Origin: Actinernus sp. WN-2022
Lineage: Eukaryota; Cnidaria; Anthozoa; Actiniaria; Actinernidae
NCBI GenBank assembly: GCA_030867875.1
Contig: JAOWCC010000442.1
Span: forward strand, 682,001-746,000
Length of the DNA: 64,000 nucleotides
Reading direction: 5' to 3'
Under the pieces are notes generated by a model that was given only the letters and a program-made list of their open reading frames with translations, searched no databases and was not told the origin of the DNA. Shown piece after piece: positions 11,897 through 22,960 of the stretch (position 1 is the stretch's first letter; every line of letters begins with the position of its first letter). A program made the position numbers and the translations under genes.

Positions 11897-13098
11897 TAAA
11901 ATTAAATACAAATACATAGTGTGGGCTCCCTGTTGTTCCAATTAGCTTTGGATAGTGAAAACCTTTTACAGGACTATATTATGTGTTTCTTGGTAGCATT
12001 TCTGAAAGGAAATACAAAACAAACATGATAATTATATTTTTTTATGTAAGTGTATAAACTTAATTAGCTTATAAATTAATGTTAACTTAGGCCAAGTAAA
12101 AAAAATAACATACATTGTATTTATCATCCCCGTGCACTAACGTTTTTGAGGCTGACTCCTTTTTTTATTATTTGTTGTAATGTATCAGGTCCTCTATAGA
12201 ATCTCCCTCTAGAAATGAAAAGTGACAGCCGTTCCTGGCAAGTCGTACCCAGTACGACTCTTGAGTAACAACTTATTCCAGTCGAATAAATAAACATTGA
12301 GGATTGCTCAGTGGATTACTGGGCAAATCTTAAGTGAAAACATGGTCTTTGTCTGCAATTTCATACACAGTGCATGGAAAATTATAAAATCATGGTATCC
12401 CCGGTCTATAATAGACATGCAGCTGACCTTACGGAAACTATTTAGCACCTTTGCCTGTGGAGAAATCGATGGTGGTAAAATAACATAAAAAGGGCTGCAC
12501 GCTCGTTTTTTTGGAAATCCAGACGATGAACTTGGCCCTATTAATTGCTTAAAGTTTTGTAGCTTAATAAAATCTTGATGACATCAATGGTCAAAGCAAA
12601 GTTCACTGCCTTTTGAACTTACAAAGTTGTTTTATGTTTTCAAATGGTTAACAATAATTCCACTAGCTAACATTTTAAATGTATTCCTTTTCAATCATAA
12701 AAGCTTAAGATTAGATTCCAAGAATAAGACTGAGATCTGATGAGAGCTTGTCTGAGGCCTGGGACATTATCAAGCAGTGCAAACTCGTAGTTGTATATAG
12801 TATATTCAAGTCAACAAAAATCTTTTTGTAGCAAAAAAAAACATACAGTGTACCAACTGAAGAAACAATAAACATCATGGTGTATTTCTTACCTTTTTTC
12901 CAGGTTTTCCAGAACGCTTCACTTTTCTCCATTTTGTAGACAAACTCTGGCACACCGGAAACCAGCTATATTCTCTGTAATTCTCTCATTGCATCAACAA
13001 TACTCAAGAGACATGAGCACAACATTTAAGTGCCAACAACTGAGTGATATCATTATACATGTAACTATGATTTCACTAGAATGTGTGCCTAATTATTA
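11897..13098. other. Intronic stretch without a supported gene
   Basis: AT-rich and unique-looking. A minus-strand ORF around 12711-12953 ends in a good donor-like AAAAAAG|GTAAGA, but I do not recognise the peptide (see rejected list). Confidence 0.5.
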
Positions 13099-14645
13099 AG
13101 ATATTAATAATAATAATAATAAAGTCTTTATTTACAGAGGGTAGCACTAAATAGCAAAGCTAACAAACTTGTGGCCCTCAATAACTGACAATACAAACTA
13201 GTTATATAAAAAGCTAAATTACAAAACTATATATAAGATAAAAACGAGATAAATACACAACTTCATTAAAATATTATTATGCTATATATATATACTTTGT
13301 GCAATACCTTAAAATATTAATAATAAAATAGAAAATGACAGACTGCCAACTATACAATAAAATGATTTAGAGATTGTTGCTGCCTAAAAACATAACTCCA
13401 TATAGAACTCTTAAAGGAACTGATAGATTCTTTCTGTCTTAACGATAATGGTAGACGGTTCCAAAGCTGGCATGTTGTAACATTAAAAGTCCTTCCTCCC
13501 TCAGTCTGTCTATTAAATCTAGGACATACTAAGTTGAAATTAGAGTATCTTGTATGTCGCTCATGTAAATCACTGTTCAATTTGAGTAGATTTGTCAGAT
13601 ATAAAGGCACCTCACCCTGCAGCCTTTTAAATGCGATAAGACATTTAGTTAAGTTAGCATCCTCATAAAAAGGTAGCCACTTCAGCTGGTTAAAAAGCGC
13701 AACAGAAGGTGCTTGATGATCAGCATTGAGGATCACCCTCGCAGCTCGCTTTTGTAACTTCAACACTCTGCCTAAACTTACTTTATCACAACTTATCCAG
13801 ATAACATTTACATAATTCATTATAGGTCTTATCATACTATTATAGAATAAGATTCTCTGTTTGTAAGGTAAACAGCTTCTAATTTTCCTTAAGATACCTA
13901 TACGTTGCGAGAGTTTCTTACAAAGTTTATCGATATGCGGTAAAAAGGAAAGTTCCTCATCAATTTCAAGACCTAAAAGCTTGGCACTGGACACATTGGA
14001 GAGCTTGCTTCCATTAACCGTAACAGCTGGTACACAGTCCATTTTAGAGGAGAGGCGCTTTCCTGTGACTAGCACGACCTTGGTCTTTTTTTCGTTAAGA
14101 GGAAGCTTGTTAGTTGTCGCCCAATCAACGACCTCTGCGACGGATCTGTCAAGCGTTTCCTGCAATTTCATGACTCCCTTACAATCTGCAGACGATATAA
14201 TGGTCGTATCATCTGCGTACAGATCAATCTGCGATGAACTCACGTGCAGAGGCAAGATTATAAACAAGAGAGGGCCAAGAATGCTACCTGGGGCACTCCA
14301 TACTTTACATAGGCCATATCTGACTCTATCCCAGCTAAGGTAACAAGTTGACGCCTGTTTGATAAATAAGACTTCAGCCATGCCAAAGAGCAGTTGTTCA
14401 CACCGTACGCCTTGAGTTTGTCTAAAAGGATAAGGTGATCAACCATATCGAATGCCTTACAGTAGTCTATAAGCACTAAGCCACTGACTCGATTCTTGTC
14501 AAGATTAAACAGTAGTTCGTCAATGATCTGGATAAGGGCCGTCTCTGTGCTATGGCGTTTGCGGAAACCAGACTGCCTTGGATATAATAGATCATTCTCA
14601 GTCAGATAGCTGTACAGAGAGTCATGTGTGTGCCTCTCAATTAAT
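13099..14645 (-). mobile_element. 5'-truncated LINE (CR1/L2-like) in the M13 intron
   Basis: Reading on minus, coding sequence starts within the QSGFRKRHST block at about 14600, continues through LIDYCKAFDMVDH (frame 14258-14476) and then, after a frame change near 14290-14330, GSILGPLLF, YADDT and LQKRAARVIL to the C-terminal tail LWNRLPLSLR (frame 13350-14381). The 3' end carries an ATT microsatellite at 13099-13121. The RT differs from the copy at 1-1692 and its tail resembles that of 3343-3856. The frameshift in the motif before the YADD block makes it non-functional. Confidence 0.9.
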
Positions 14646-15189
14646 ATTAGTAAGAATCTTACACAATCTTATAAGATCTTAATTTTAAGATTTTCAACCT
14701 GATTTTTTTTTAGTTGTGAATACAATACCACATACTAATTAAGCTTTACCCAATGAAAATAATCATAATTCCAAAGTTGTTATTCAAGTCCGTTAAATAA
14801 CATGTCTAAAGTTCCCGTTATGTTTGTGGCGTTAATTTATTTACAATGTAGCTTAGTAAATTTTACACCATGACTGATAGGCACATGACGATTGAGCCTC
14901 GTGGGATGTGCCCTAAACTCATGAACAAAGAACACCTTTCTAAATCCTGAAATACATTTAAAATGAAACATCTCTCTTATGTTTAGGTCATTATTATACT
15001 GATGTCTGTATATGAACAAGTCGACTTTGGAATTTTGATCAACTTCCTTTTATCCACATAAATCATGTACTAAAAGTACAGGTATTGAAACTTTCAGAAA
15101 TGAAGCAGCTTCCTTATATAAGGGTTACATTGTGTACATTTGCTGTTATGATTTGTCACTCACTGACTGTACCGTATATCCTCCCGCAG
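14646..15189. other. Intron remainder before M13 exon
   Basis: No gene seen. It ends in a pyrimidine-rich acceptor region, CCGTATATCCTCCCGCAG, at 15172-15189. Confidence 0.55.
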
Positions 15190-15262
15190 AGCTGGTGTGC
15201 AAGTATCAGACCGGAGAGCTGTCTATGATTGAACGTGATTCTCATTCACCCAATCAGTTTAG
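15190..15262 (+). CDS. M13 peptidase exon with internal frameshift
   Basis: From the acceptor at 15188-15189 the phase-0 frame reads S-WCASIRPE-SCL and hits TGA at 15226. The frame that reaches the donor TTTAG|GTGAGT (after 15262) is two bases off and reads IERDSHSPNQFR. Both pieces are M13 signatures (WC-x3-RPE and D-x-HSP-x2-FR), and about 20 nt rather than the usual 24 separate the RPE glutamate from the aspartate. A short deletion is therefore the simplest reading. Using the AG at 15190-15191 instead keeps one frame open but replaces the WC-x3-RPE motif. Confidence 0.85.
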
Positions 15263-16455
15263 GTGAGTCCCAAAACATTACTGTATTACCATCACAAAAT
15301 GTAACACTAATCCTTCTCATCGAAGTACAACCAGCACTACGCTATAATTATTAGCTAATTCTTTATTAGTTGTAAAATTAACTGAAAATCTCATTTCAGA
15401 TGGTGACCTTTTTATGCTGAACTTAACTTCAAAAACTCATGAATAATTAATGAGCATGTTGTCCAATCAGATGAAGCAAATCAGTCACGTGCATGCTCTT
15501 TTATACCTGATAAAATCTCATCATTCTAAAAGGCCCGCGGAGGGATTTGAATTCTGTCCCAGAGGGAAACGGGGTTAATGATTGAGACAATGGAATTTCT
15601 ATTGATGTTTCAGCTTTCTCACTGAATTGCTAATTAGGATGAACGTTTTATATAAAGAATATTAATGAACATGAAATTTTATATAAAGTTTCATCCTAAT
15701 TAAGAATTCACTGATAAAGACCCAAAGATAGCAAAAAGTACACGGAACATAAGGTACCTAGATAATAATTTTTGCACTAAATTTACTAATATCAGCAGAC
15801 TACCGAGATACACAGATAATATTTTTAAAATGAAGTTATCCAACTACCATTACTTGTTTACCGAGCCACTATTTAGTTCCAATTATTAAACCAAACTCAA
15901 AGCCGTAAAATTATAAAAACGTGCATTAAACTTACATATTTTCTGCCGGAGTCAAAAATTTAGAGTCTGCCGTCATGTCAGTCACATCGCTTTCCAAGTC
16001 TTGAACTTTATCGAGGTAAACCACGACACCAAATCCTTCAAGTGCAGATTCTTCTTGGATTGCGAAACGCCGCTTCAAACAACATAGTATGGTAATTTCT
16101 TCATGTCATTCCCTTGAGATGTTCGTAATTGCAGGCGGTGATTACTCGAATATTTTGCATGGCGTTGTGAATACAAAGGTTCAATGGTTCATTAAGTAAC
16201 CATTCCCTTGAGATGTGCGTCTTTCTTTCATTGCATTCTTAAAGCGTTTTTGAAGCCGTTTAAAACACTCACAGCACGTGTTTTATCAAGTCTAAAAATT
16301 CTCGGGCTTCGCCCTAGAATTTTTAAACTTGATAAAACACTGCTGTTCGTGTTTTAAACAGTACATAAAATATATGAATTAAGTATGGCAGATTAATGCA
16401 TGGAGCAGTTTTAGTGTCAAAAAGAACAAGTCATGTTGCGTGTCATGTTGGTCCT
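15263..16455. other. M13 intron 2, left part, with two foldbacks
   Basis: A hairpin at 16280-16338 (GTTTTATCAAG... apex GGGCTTCGCCC ...CTTGATAAAAC) is nearly perfect. A second, AATTAGGATGAA ... TTCATCCTAATT, lies at about 15635-15703. No exon was recognised. Confidence 0.6.
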
Positions 16456-17164
16456 ATTATGTATGGAGCGTCATTAGTGCCAAAATTCACTTGTGGTATT
16501 ATGATGTAAGTATTTGGTTTCCTGAGGAAAAAATGGTGTTATGATGATAATTGATTCGAGTAAAAATGGCGTTATGAAGTGAAATTCAAATTTGTGATTT
16601 GTGATTTGTGATTTGTGATTTGTGATTTGTGATTTGTAATTATGAAGTAAGTTTGTAATTATGAAGTAAGTTTGGAATTATGAAGTAAGTTTGGTATCAT
16701 GAAGTGAGTTTGGTATTATGAAGTAAGTTTGGAATTATGAAGTAAGTTTGGAATTATGAAGTAAGTTTGGAATTATGAAGTAAGTTTGGCATTATGAAGT
16801 AACTGGTTTGGCATTATGAAGTAAGTTTGGTATTATGAAGTAAGTTTGGTATTATGAAGTAAGTTTGGTATTATGAAGTAAGTTTGGCATTATGAAGTAA
16901 GTTTGGCATTATGAAGTAAGTTTGGCATTATGAAGTAAGTTTGGCATTATGAAGTAAGTTTGGCATTATGAAGTAAGTTTGGCATTATGAAGTAAGTTTG
17001 GAATTATGAAGTAAGTTTGGTATTATGAAGTAAGTTTGGTATTATGAAGTAAGTTTGGCATTATGAAGTAAGTTTGGAATTATGAAGGTATGAGCACTTG
17101 CGAGCGTACTCAACGCGAACTGAGGGCTCACGGGAAGACAAACACACATTCATCGCGTACAAAC

Positions 17165-18180
17165 ATGGCGGACAATCCATTGACTGGTGATGCTCTGAAA
17201 AAGTGAGTCGAAAACCTCGTTTCAGCAGCAGAAGCTTTAAAAAGATGTGCTAATTTCCCATCTCCAATAGCAAGTAGTAATGTGCAGTCATCTATAAATC
17301 GAATTCCGGGGGTGTACTCAGAAGAGTTTTGGGTAGGGGTGTGCCACGGAGACCTTAAAACCCTGACCCTATTCCAGACCTAAAAATGCCGTATCCTAGA
17401 AATACCATATCCTATCCCAGACTTGAAGCAAAAATATATATACTCTATCCCAAAATCTATACCTATCCCAGCAAAAAAGATGTACCCTATTCCAGATTCC
17501 GAACAGTTTTAAATTAAAATTACACTACGAAAGCCGTTTTTTTTAATATGGTATTTTAAGCTGTAGTGTGTTCGATAGAGCGCTAAGCATGGCGCCAACG
17601 ACAAGTATATCAAAATCCATACCCTTTCCCAGACCAAAACAGTAAAAAGGATACCCTATCCCAGACCTCGGTCGCTCAGAAACCATACCCTATCCATGGC
17701 TACACACCATGTACCGTACCATCGTCTTACTCGTCATCCAGGGCTGCATGCGCATCAACAGCAAAGAGGCGCAGGACCCACAGTACAAACGTTTCATTTA
17801 TCCCCATGCGAAATACTTGGACACACAAGGTTTTCCTACTTGCACATAAAAGTTGTGTGAATGTGCCGTCGTCGAAGGAAAAGATGGAGCACGGATTAGC
17901 TGGACTGGTAGAACGAGACATTGTCTTTCAAAAAGATGGTGATTCGGAGCATGTGACCAAGAAGATTGTGGAAGCGTTCCCATCATTGGAAAAAGCCGGA
18001 GGATTCGAAGTAATGCGTACGGTGAGTGGATCGTCCAAAATTTTGGAAGTCATCGGAATTCCCCTAGGGGATACAACGTTGTGTTTTTGAAATCTTCCCT
18101 TCTCTAAGCAAAGGCTTATGTACGGCCCATACAAAAATCATTATCACTGGAGCCCCTTTGCGAGAGACAGGATGTAGATG
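17165..18180 (+). pseudogene. Captured fragment of a HECT-associated gene family
   Basis: Part one starts at ATG 17165 (MADNPLTGDALKK), meets TGA after 13 codons, then stays open as VENLVSAAEALKRCANF up to about 17330. Part two (about 17720-18180) has the pattern W-T-H-K-x-FLLA ... VPSSKEKM ... AGL ... FPSLEKAGGFEVMR. After a frame change near 18060 it continues GYNVVFLKSSLL, an in-frame TAA (18112) and AKAYVRPIQ. From memory, this matches the module in front of HECT ubiquitin-ligase domains in many uncharacterised cnidarian and fish proteins. No HECT domain is present. A donor-like GAT|GTGAGT near 18178 suggests a captured exon edge. Two stops, a frameshift and an inserted repeat make it a pseudogene. 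Confidence 0.65.
17330..17705. repeat. Degenerate CCCTATCCCAGACC-type repeat inside the captured fragment
   Basis: Repeated variants of CCTATCCCAGAC and ACCCTGACCCTATTCCAG separate the two coding parts. Similar CCCTGACCCTG runs fill the element at 38802-39384, so this is probably another, older member of that family. Confidence 0.55.
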
Positions 18181-18705
18181 TGAGTACTTTAAATATTGCT
18201 GTTAACACCACTAGTGGCGAGCGCCTGGGGCACTTACTTCATAATTCCAAACTTACTTCATAATTCCAAACTTACTACATAATAACAAACTTACTTCATA
18301 ATACCAAAATCACTTCATAATACCAAACTCACTTCATAATTCCAAACTTACTTCATAATTCCAAACTTACTTCATAATAACAAACTTACTTCATAATACC
18401 AAAATCACTTCATAATACCAAACTTACTTCATAATTCCAAACTTATTTCGTAATTCCAACCTTACTTCATAATACCAAACTCACTTCATAATACCAAACT
18501 CACTTCATAATTCCAAACTTACTTCATAATTCCAAACTTACTTCATAATTCCAAACTTATACTTCACAAATTTGAATTTCACTTTATAACGCCATTTTTA
18601 CTCGATACAATTATCATCATAACACCATTTTTTCCTCAGGAAACTAAATACTTACATCATAATGCCACAAGTGAATTTTGGCACTAATGACGCTCCATAA
18701 TTATG

Positions 18706-20165
18706 TCAATGTACACATATATATACATAATGTTAAATATGTTGGCATAAGTGTCATGTTGGTCCTATTATGTCAATGTACACATGATGTAGTGTTGGTA
18801 TAATGTCAATATATACGTAATGTTAAATATGTTGGCATAGTGTCATGTTGGTCCTATTATGTCAATGTACACATGATGTAGTGTTGGTATAATGTCAATA
18901 TATACGTAATGTTAAATATGTTGGCATAGTGTCATGTTGGTCCTATTATGTCAATGTACACATGATGTAGTGTTGGTATAATGTCAATATATACATAATG
19001 TTAAATATGTTGGCATAGTGTCATGTTGGTCCTATTATGTCAATGTACACATGATGTAGTGTTGGTATAATGTCAATATATACGTAATGTTAAATATGTT
19101 GGCATGGTGTCATGTTGGTGCTATTATGTCAATGTACACATGATGTAGTGTTGGTATAATGTCAATATATACGTAATGTTAAATATGTTGGCATGGTGTC
19201 ATGTTGGTCCTATTACGGTATTGTGCAAAAGTCTTGCAAACACCTTTCGGCGAATTTCGGGGCTTTACAGCGAAAATGAACGGAAATGTTCACAAACCGA
19301 AATTTCGGCGATATTTCGAGGAAAATTCGTTAAGCCTTTTGTTTAATCTGTGCGACATTTCGCAGTGCTCTGCGACAGGTTAGCACGAAAATTCGCTGCA
19401 CTCTACGAAATATCGTGCGAAATTTCGTTTGGTACTCTGCGAATATTCGCACGAAACTTCGCTTCTTCGAAATTTCGATCCTAATGCCCGTCAAAGATCA
19501 AGTTACTTTTTCCGGCCACTCGGTCAATTCGACCAACCTGAGTGTAAACTTTATTCGGACTTTGACTAACTGAACTTTAGGGCTCACTTTTGAATGGTAC
19601 AGGAGGATAACTGAAGAGTTTACTTCAATCAGTTCAGTCAGTATAATCAGGCTAAGAATGGCTCCGCTAAGAATAGAAATCCGATGCTTTGAACCCGGTT
19701 TGAATCGAAGGCCGGAAGGGTAATAAACGAAAGGAATGCGTTACTATAAATCGCGCGCGCGTCCCAACTTCGGAAGTGTTCAATTTTGTAAACGTTATCC
19801 GTATATCCACAATAATATTCAGATTCTCGTAAAAGTCATTGCATAAAGTTTTCAAGTAAATTATGACCATGCAGTTATCGAAATATCGTGAGCCGTAAAA
19901 TAAACAAAACAACGGCTGCTCGCTAATAGTTCCCAGACCAGCGGTGCGTGGCCCACTTTAAAGCTTGACTCACTTGCTGAGCGCAAAGTAGGCCTAGACA
20001 CAAATATCACGTAAAATTGCCTAAATATGTTGGTGTCATGTTGGTGCTATTATGTCAATGTACGCATACATGTAATGTAGTGTCGGCATAATGTCAATAT
20101 ATATACAATATTTGTTGGCATTAAGTGTCATGTTGGTCCTATTATGTCAAGTACACATAATTTTA
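18706..20165. repeat. 89-bp minisatellite, interrupted
   Basis: About five and a half units of GTCATGTTGGTCCTATTATG... (starts at 18752, 18842, 18931, 19020, 19109, 19198) are followed by 0.8 kb of other sequence (19215-20030, rich in CGAAATTTCG variants). Diverged units resume at 20030-20160. A unit remnant left of 16456 shows that the transposon at 16462 landed in this array. Confidence 0.88.
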
Positions 20166-20661
20166 TAGTTGCTTGTTGCATCGCTTACGAGTGGTGGTTT
20201 CAAAGCGTTGCTGCTTTGGGATTGATTTAGTGTTCTTTGTGGGTAAATGGTTCCACTCCCTCCTTCCCCTTTTTTTCTTTATGTCCACCTCAGTGTGGCC
20301 CAGTGTACTCGGCTGGTTGGTTGCCTGGCAACCAAGCTTTCGAGCACTGACCCTACTTATGGCCTGGACACTGAACCTCCAATACACTTCAACACATCTA
20401 CGTTTATCTATCATCCCCTTAGCAGGACATTTAACGTGAAATAAACCTGTATTCCTTGAAAGCTGAGCTTTTTTGAAATGCAGTAAGTCAATTGTGCAAT
20501 TAATTCTGATTCATATAGATGGTATAATTTTATATCATAAGCCATTTTGACTTTAGTTTTATAAGTTACTGGTATGCCTGAACAATAAAATTAGCTGTGT
20601 GTATTTTTGACTTAAGAAATGCTCAATGAAAACCTTATACAAAAACAAGATGGGAATTCCA

Positions 20662-21052
20662 AGTGGTTGATTACTTTTGTAATGTTTAATGTTATTAAGT
20701 TTAATAATATAGAGTATAGTGGTTGATTATTATTATGTTTAATGTTATTAAGTTTAATAATATAGAGTATAGTGGTTGATTACTTTTGTAATGTTTAATA
20801 TTATTAAGTTTAATAATATAGAGTATAGTGGTTGATTACTTTTGTAATGTTTAATGTTATTAAGTTTAATAATATAGAGTATAGTGGTTGATTATTATTA
20901 TGTTTAATGTTATTAAGTTTAATAATATAGAGTATAGTGGTTGATTACTTTTGTAATGTTTAATGTTATTAAGTTTAATAATATAGAGTATATAGTGGTT
21001 GATTACTTTTGTAATGTTTAATGTTATTAAGTTTAATAATATAGAGTATAGT
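20662..21052. repeat. 57-bp tandem repeat, about 7 units
   Basis: The unit is GTGGTTGATTACTTTTGTAATG followed by TTTAATGTTATTAAGTTTAATAATATAGAGTATA in substance. Two units have a shorter TTATTATT variant (53 bp). AT-rich and non-coding. Confidence 0.92.
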
Positions 21053-22665
21053 TCTTTTTTCTTTCGATATTTTCACTCAGAATCAGTCCAGTAGGTATTT
21101 AATTAACCACCCCAAAACCAATTTAAGTACAAACCACTGAGTTATAAACTAAGATAAGGGCTCTAGCTTTTCCCAGGAATCCATGAGCCTCACTGGTCAA
21201 TTGGGCTCATATGGCACATACATTTTGTGCAGTCGTTGCTCTTTTTAGGGTTTTGAGGGAACTGCTCTTTGAGAAATTGGAGAAAATTTAGGCACTCAAG
21301 AGGAGAACCAGAGTATTAATTATTATTTTCCAAACGTTCTGCCCAGTTTTCTCAGACAGTGACTCTTAATTATTGGTATTATTAGCTTTTGTGGGTGTTT
21401 TCAATTTATTTTCTCCATGTTTATTTTTTTTGCTTGATGTGACATTTCATTTATTTCACACTCCATATAATTCACCCTTCTCACACAGCGGCCATGTTGG
21501 ATAGAAACAATAGATTTTGCGTGGCTAGCCTTGCACTGAGCAGATTCAGAACAAGTTTAGCCTGCAAAAACAAAGGTTTTTATTCTCCTGGGACTCAACA
21601 TGGCCGCCGCGTGAGAAGTGTGAATTAATTACAAAAGAAAGAAGGTTAATATTTAGTATAATATTTTTTTAAAGGTTTACAGGTACACTATTCAGTAATG
21701 ACTACCTACATGTACATTCAAAGTAAGCATTTATTAAAGCTTTTGTGTCAACTCGTAGCTTCTATCAGCGTGTACCAGTTATAGCCTAACTCTCATAAAA
21801 TGTTGCCCATTAACTAAATTACCACACAGTTTTTCGCAAAATTTCACTTCTCTCAAGGTCACCCCTTATAGGTCTATAGTGCACCTACATGTACATGCAC
21901 AAATAATTCTATAGTTTTAGGGTTAGGTTTGGTATTGTTGTGGCGTTAGGCTTTTGTTTGAGTCCAGGGCTTCTGACAGGTTGCATGGGTGTGTAAACGC
22001 ACAATTAGGTCAAACCCACAAAATCCAGCCACACACTATTCCTTAAAATCAGCAAAATCCTGCACAATACTGAGGTCACATGATTTTAAGTACAGTACAT
22101 GTGCCCATATCTCCCTTATTTCTAATGCCAGACAGTTAAATCTTGGACAAATCACTTAGTGGCGATGATGTAACGATGACTGACCATCTGCTGGTTGCCC
22201 TTAGGGGCTCTATGTTTTGGTTTGGTCCTGCAGAATAGTTGAAGAGAAATTCAGTGGAAAGGCATGGTTTACACTCACTGTGGCTTTGTGTTTTCAATAA
22301 AAAAAACTTGGTAGTTGGAGCAAGTGTAGTTTAAAAAGGCACTGTCGATCACAGTGCTCTGCACACTTGTGTTTTTGTTTTATTATCAGGTATACAGAAA
22401 ATGGCTGACAACTATTGTCTCTGCAGGCAAAGAACTGTAGTTGACAGTGTTCCTGTAATGCCATTAGATTGACCATTTTTTACCATACCAGACCCCTGTT
22501 GAGGAAGTAAGGAAAATCCAGGGGAGTGGTGTATTTATACAGTAGTCGAATTCTATGGGGGTACATTATTCCATATGAATTCCAGGGGAGGTGAGGACTT
22601 AAAAAAAAGTGTGTTCTTTGGCAGGGGGTGTATATTGTTATTGGACTAGCTTTTGCAAATGATAT
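21053..22665. other. M13 intron 2, middle part, with one MITE
   Basis: Imperfect terminal repeats AATTCACCCTTCTCACACAG (from 21470) and its complement (21596-21626), including GGCCATGTTGG, mark a MITE of about 157 bp. No gene is visible elsewhere. Confidence 0.6.
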
Positions 22666-22669
22666 TTTT

Positions 22670-22960
22670 TTACAATAATGATGGATCAAGTTGTTGTGGC
22701 TTAACTTCAATGAAGAATGCCAACAAAATTACAAGTAGAGGACTCTCAAGACTCCTATTCACAGAACTCACAAAATTGTCTTTCCCCACTCTGGGACCTC
22801 CCCCCATATGTTTACCTCTGAGCTCTTTTAAGTCAAGTAATAATGCATCTTTACATGTGAACTCTAGTCCTATTCCAGTGAGAACAGTACTTAGTACACT
22901 TGGCCACTATTTTGCAAGCTGCCATCTTACATCACCATCTTTAATAAGGAGCTTAATAGA
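22670..22960 (-). pseudogene. Unrecognised coding-like fragment
   Basis: On the minus strand one frame has protein-like composition for about 95 codons with a single TAG, then ends at TAA (22670-22672). Readable pieces are LIKDGDVRWQLAK, GIGLEFTCKDALLLDLKEL, KHMGGGPRVGKDNF and LLVILLAFFIEVKPQQLD. I do not recognise the family. The overlapping plus ORF (22653-22967) is Ser/Pro-rich in the way an antisense shadow is. It is probably a relic of a transposon protein or a retroposed gene. Confidence 0.4.

Larger units (their letters stand above)
16462..18699. mobile_element. Transposon with inverted subterminal minisatellites and a captured gene fragment
   Basis: The ends are TATGGAGCGTCATTAGTGCC and its complement, forming about 130-bp imperfect terminal repeats. 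The element is flanked by the 6-bp duplication ATTATG (16456-16461 and 18700-18705). The empty site is still recognisable in the neighbouring 89-bp minisatellite (CCTATTATGTCAATG), which confirms the boundaries. Inside each terminal repeat lies an array of a 19-bp unit (GTTTGGAATTATGAAGTAA): about 24 copies at 16631-17085 and about 17 in the opposite orientation at 18232-18560. The interior (17100-18230) holds host-like coding sequence rather than a transposase. Six-base duplications are reported, from memory, for IS3EU-type transposons; the superfamily is inference. Confidence 0.9.

Noticed and set aside
12711..12953. Minus ORF with VYKMEKSEAFWKTWKK before a good donor
   Set aside because: A donor alone is weak evidence. 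No acceptor-paired partner exon and no family recognised.
13981..14343. 120-codon plus ORF
   Set aside because: Antisense shadow of the LINE reverse transcriptase.
17727..18134. Minus ORFs of 62-68 codons
   Set aside because: Shadows of the captured HECT-associated fragment on plus.
16631..18560. CRISPR-like array
   Set aside because: The 19-bp units are directly contiguous with no unique spacers, and the two arrays mirror each other inside transposon ends of a eukaryote.
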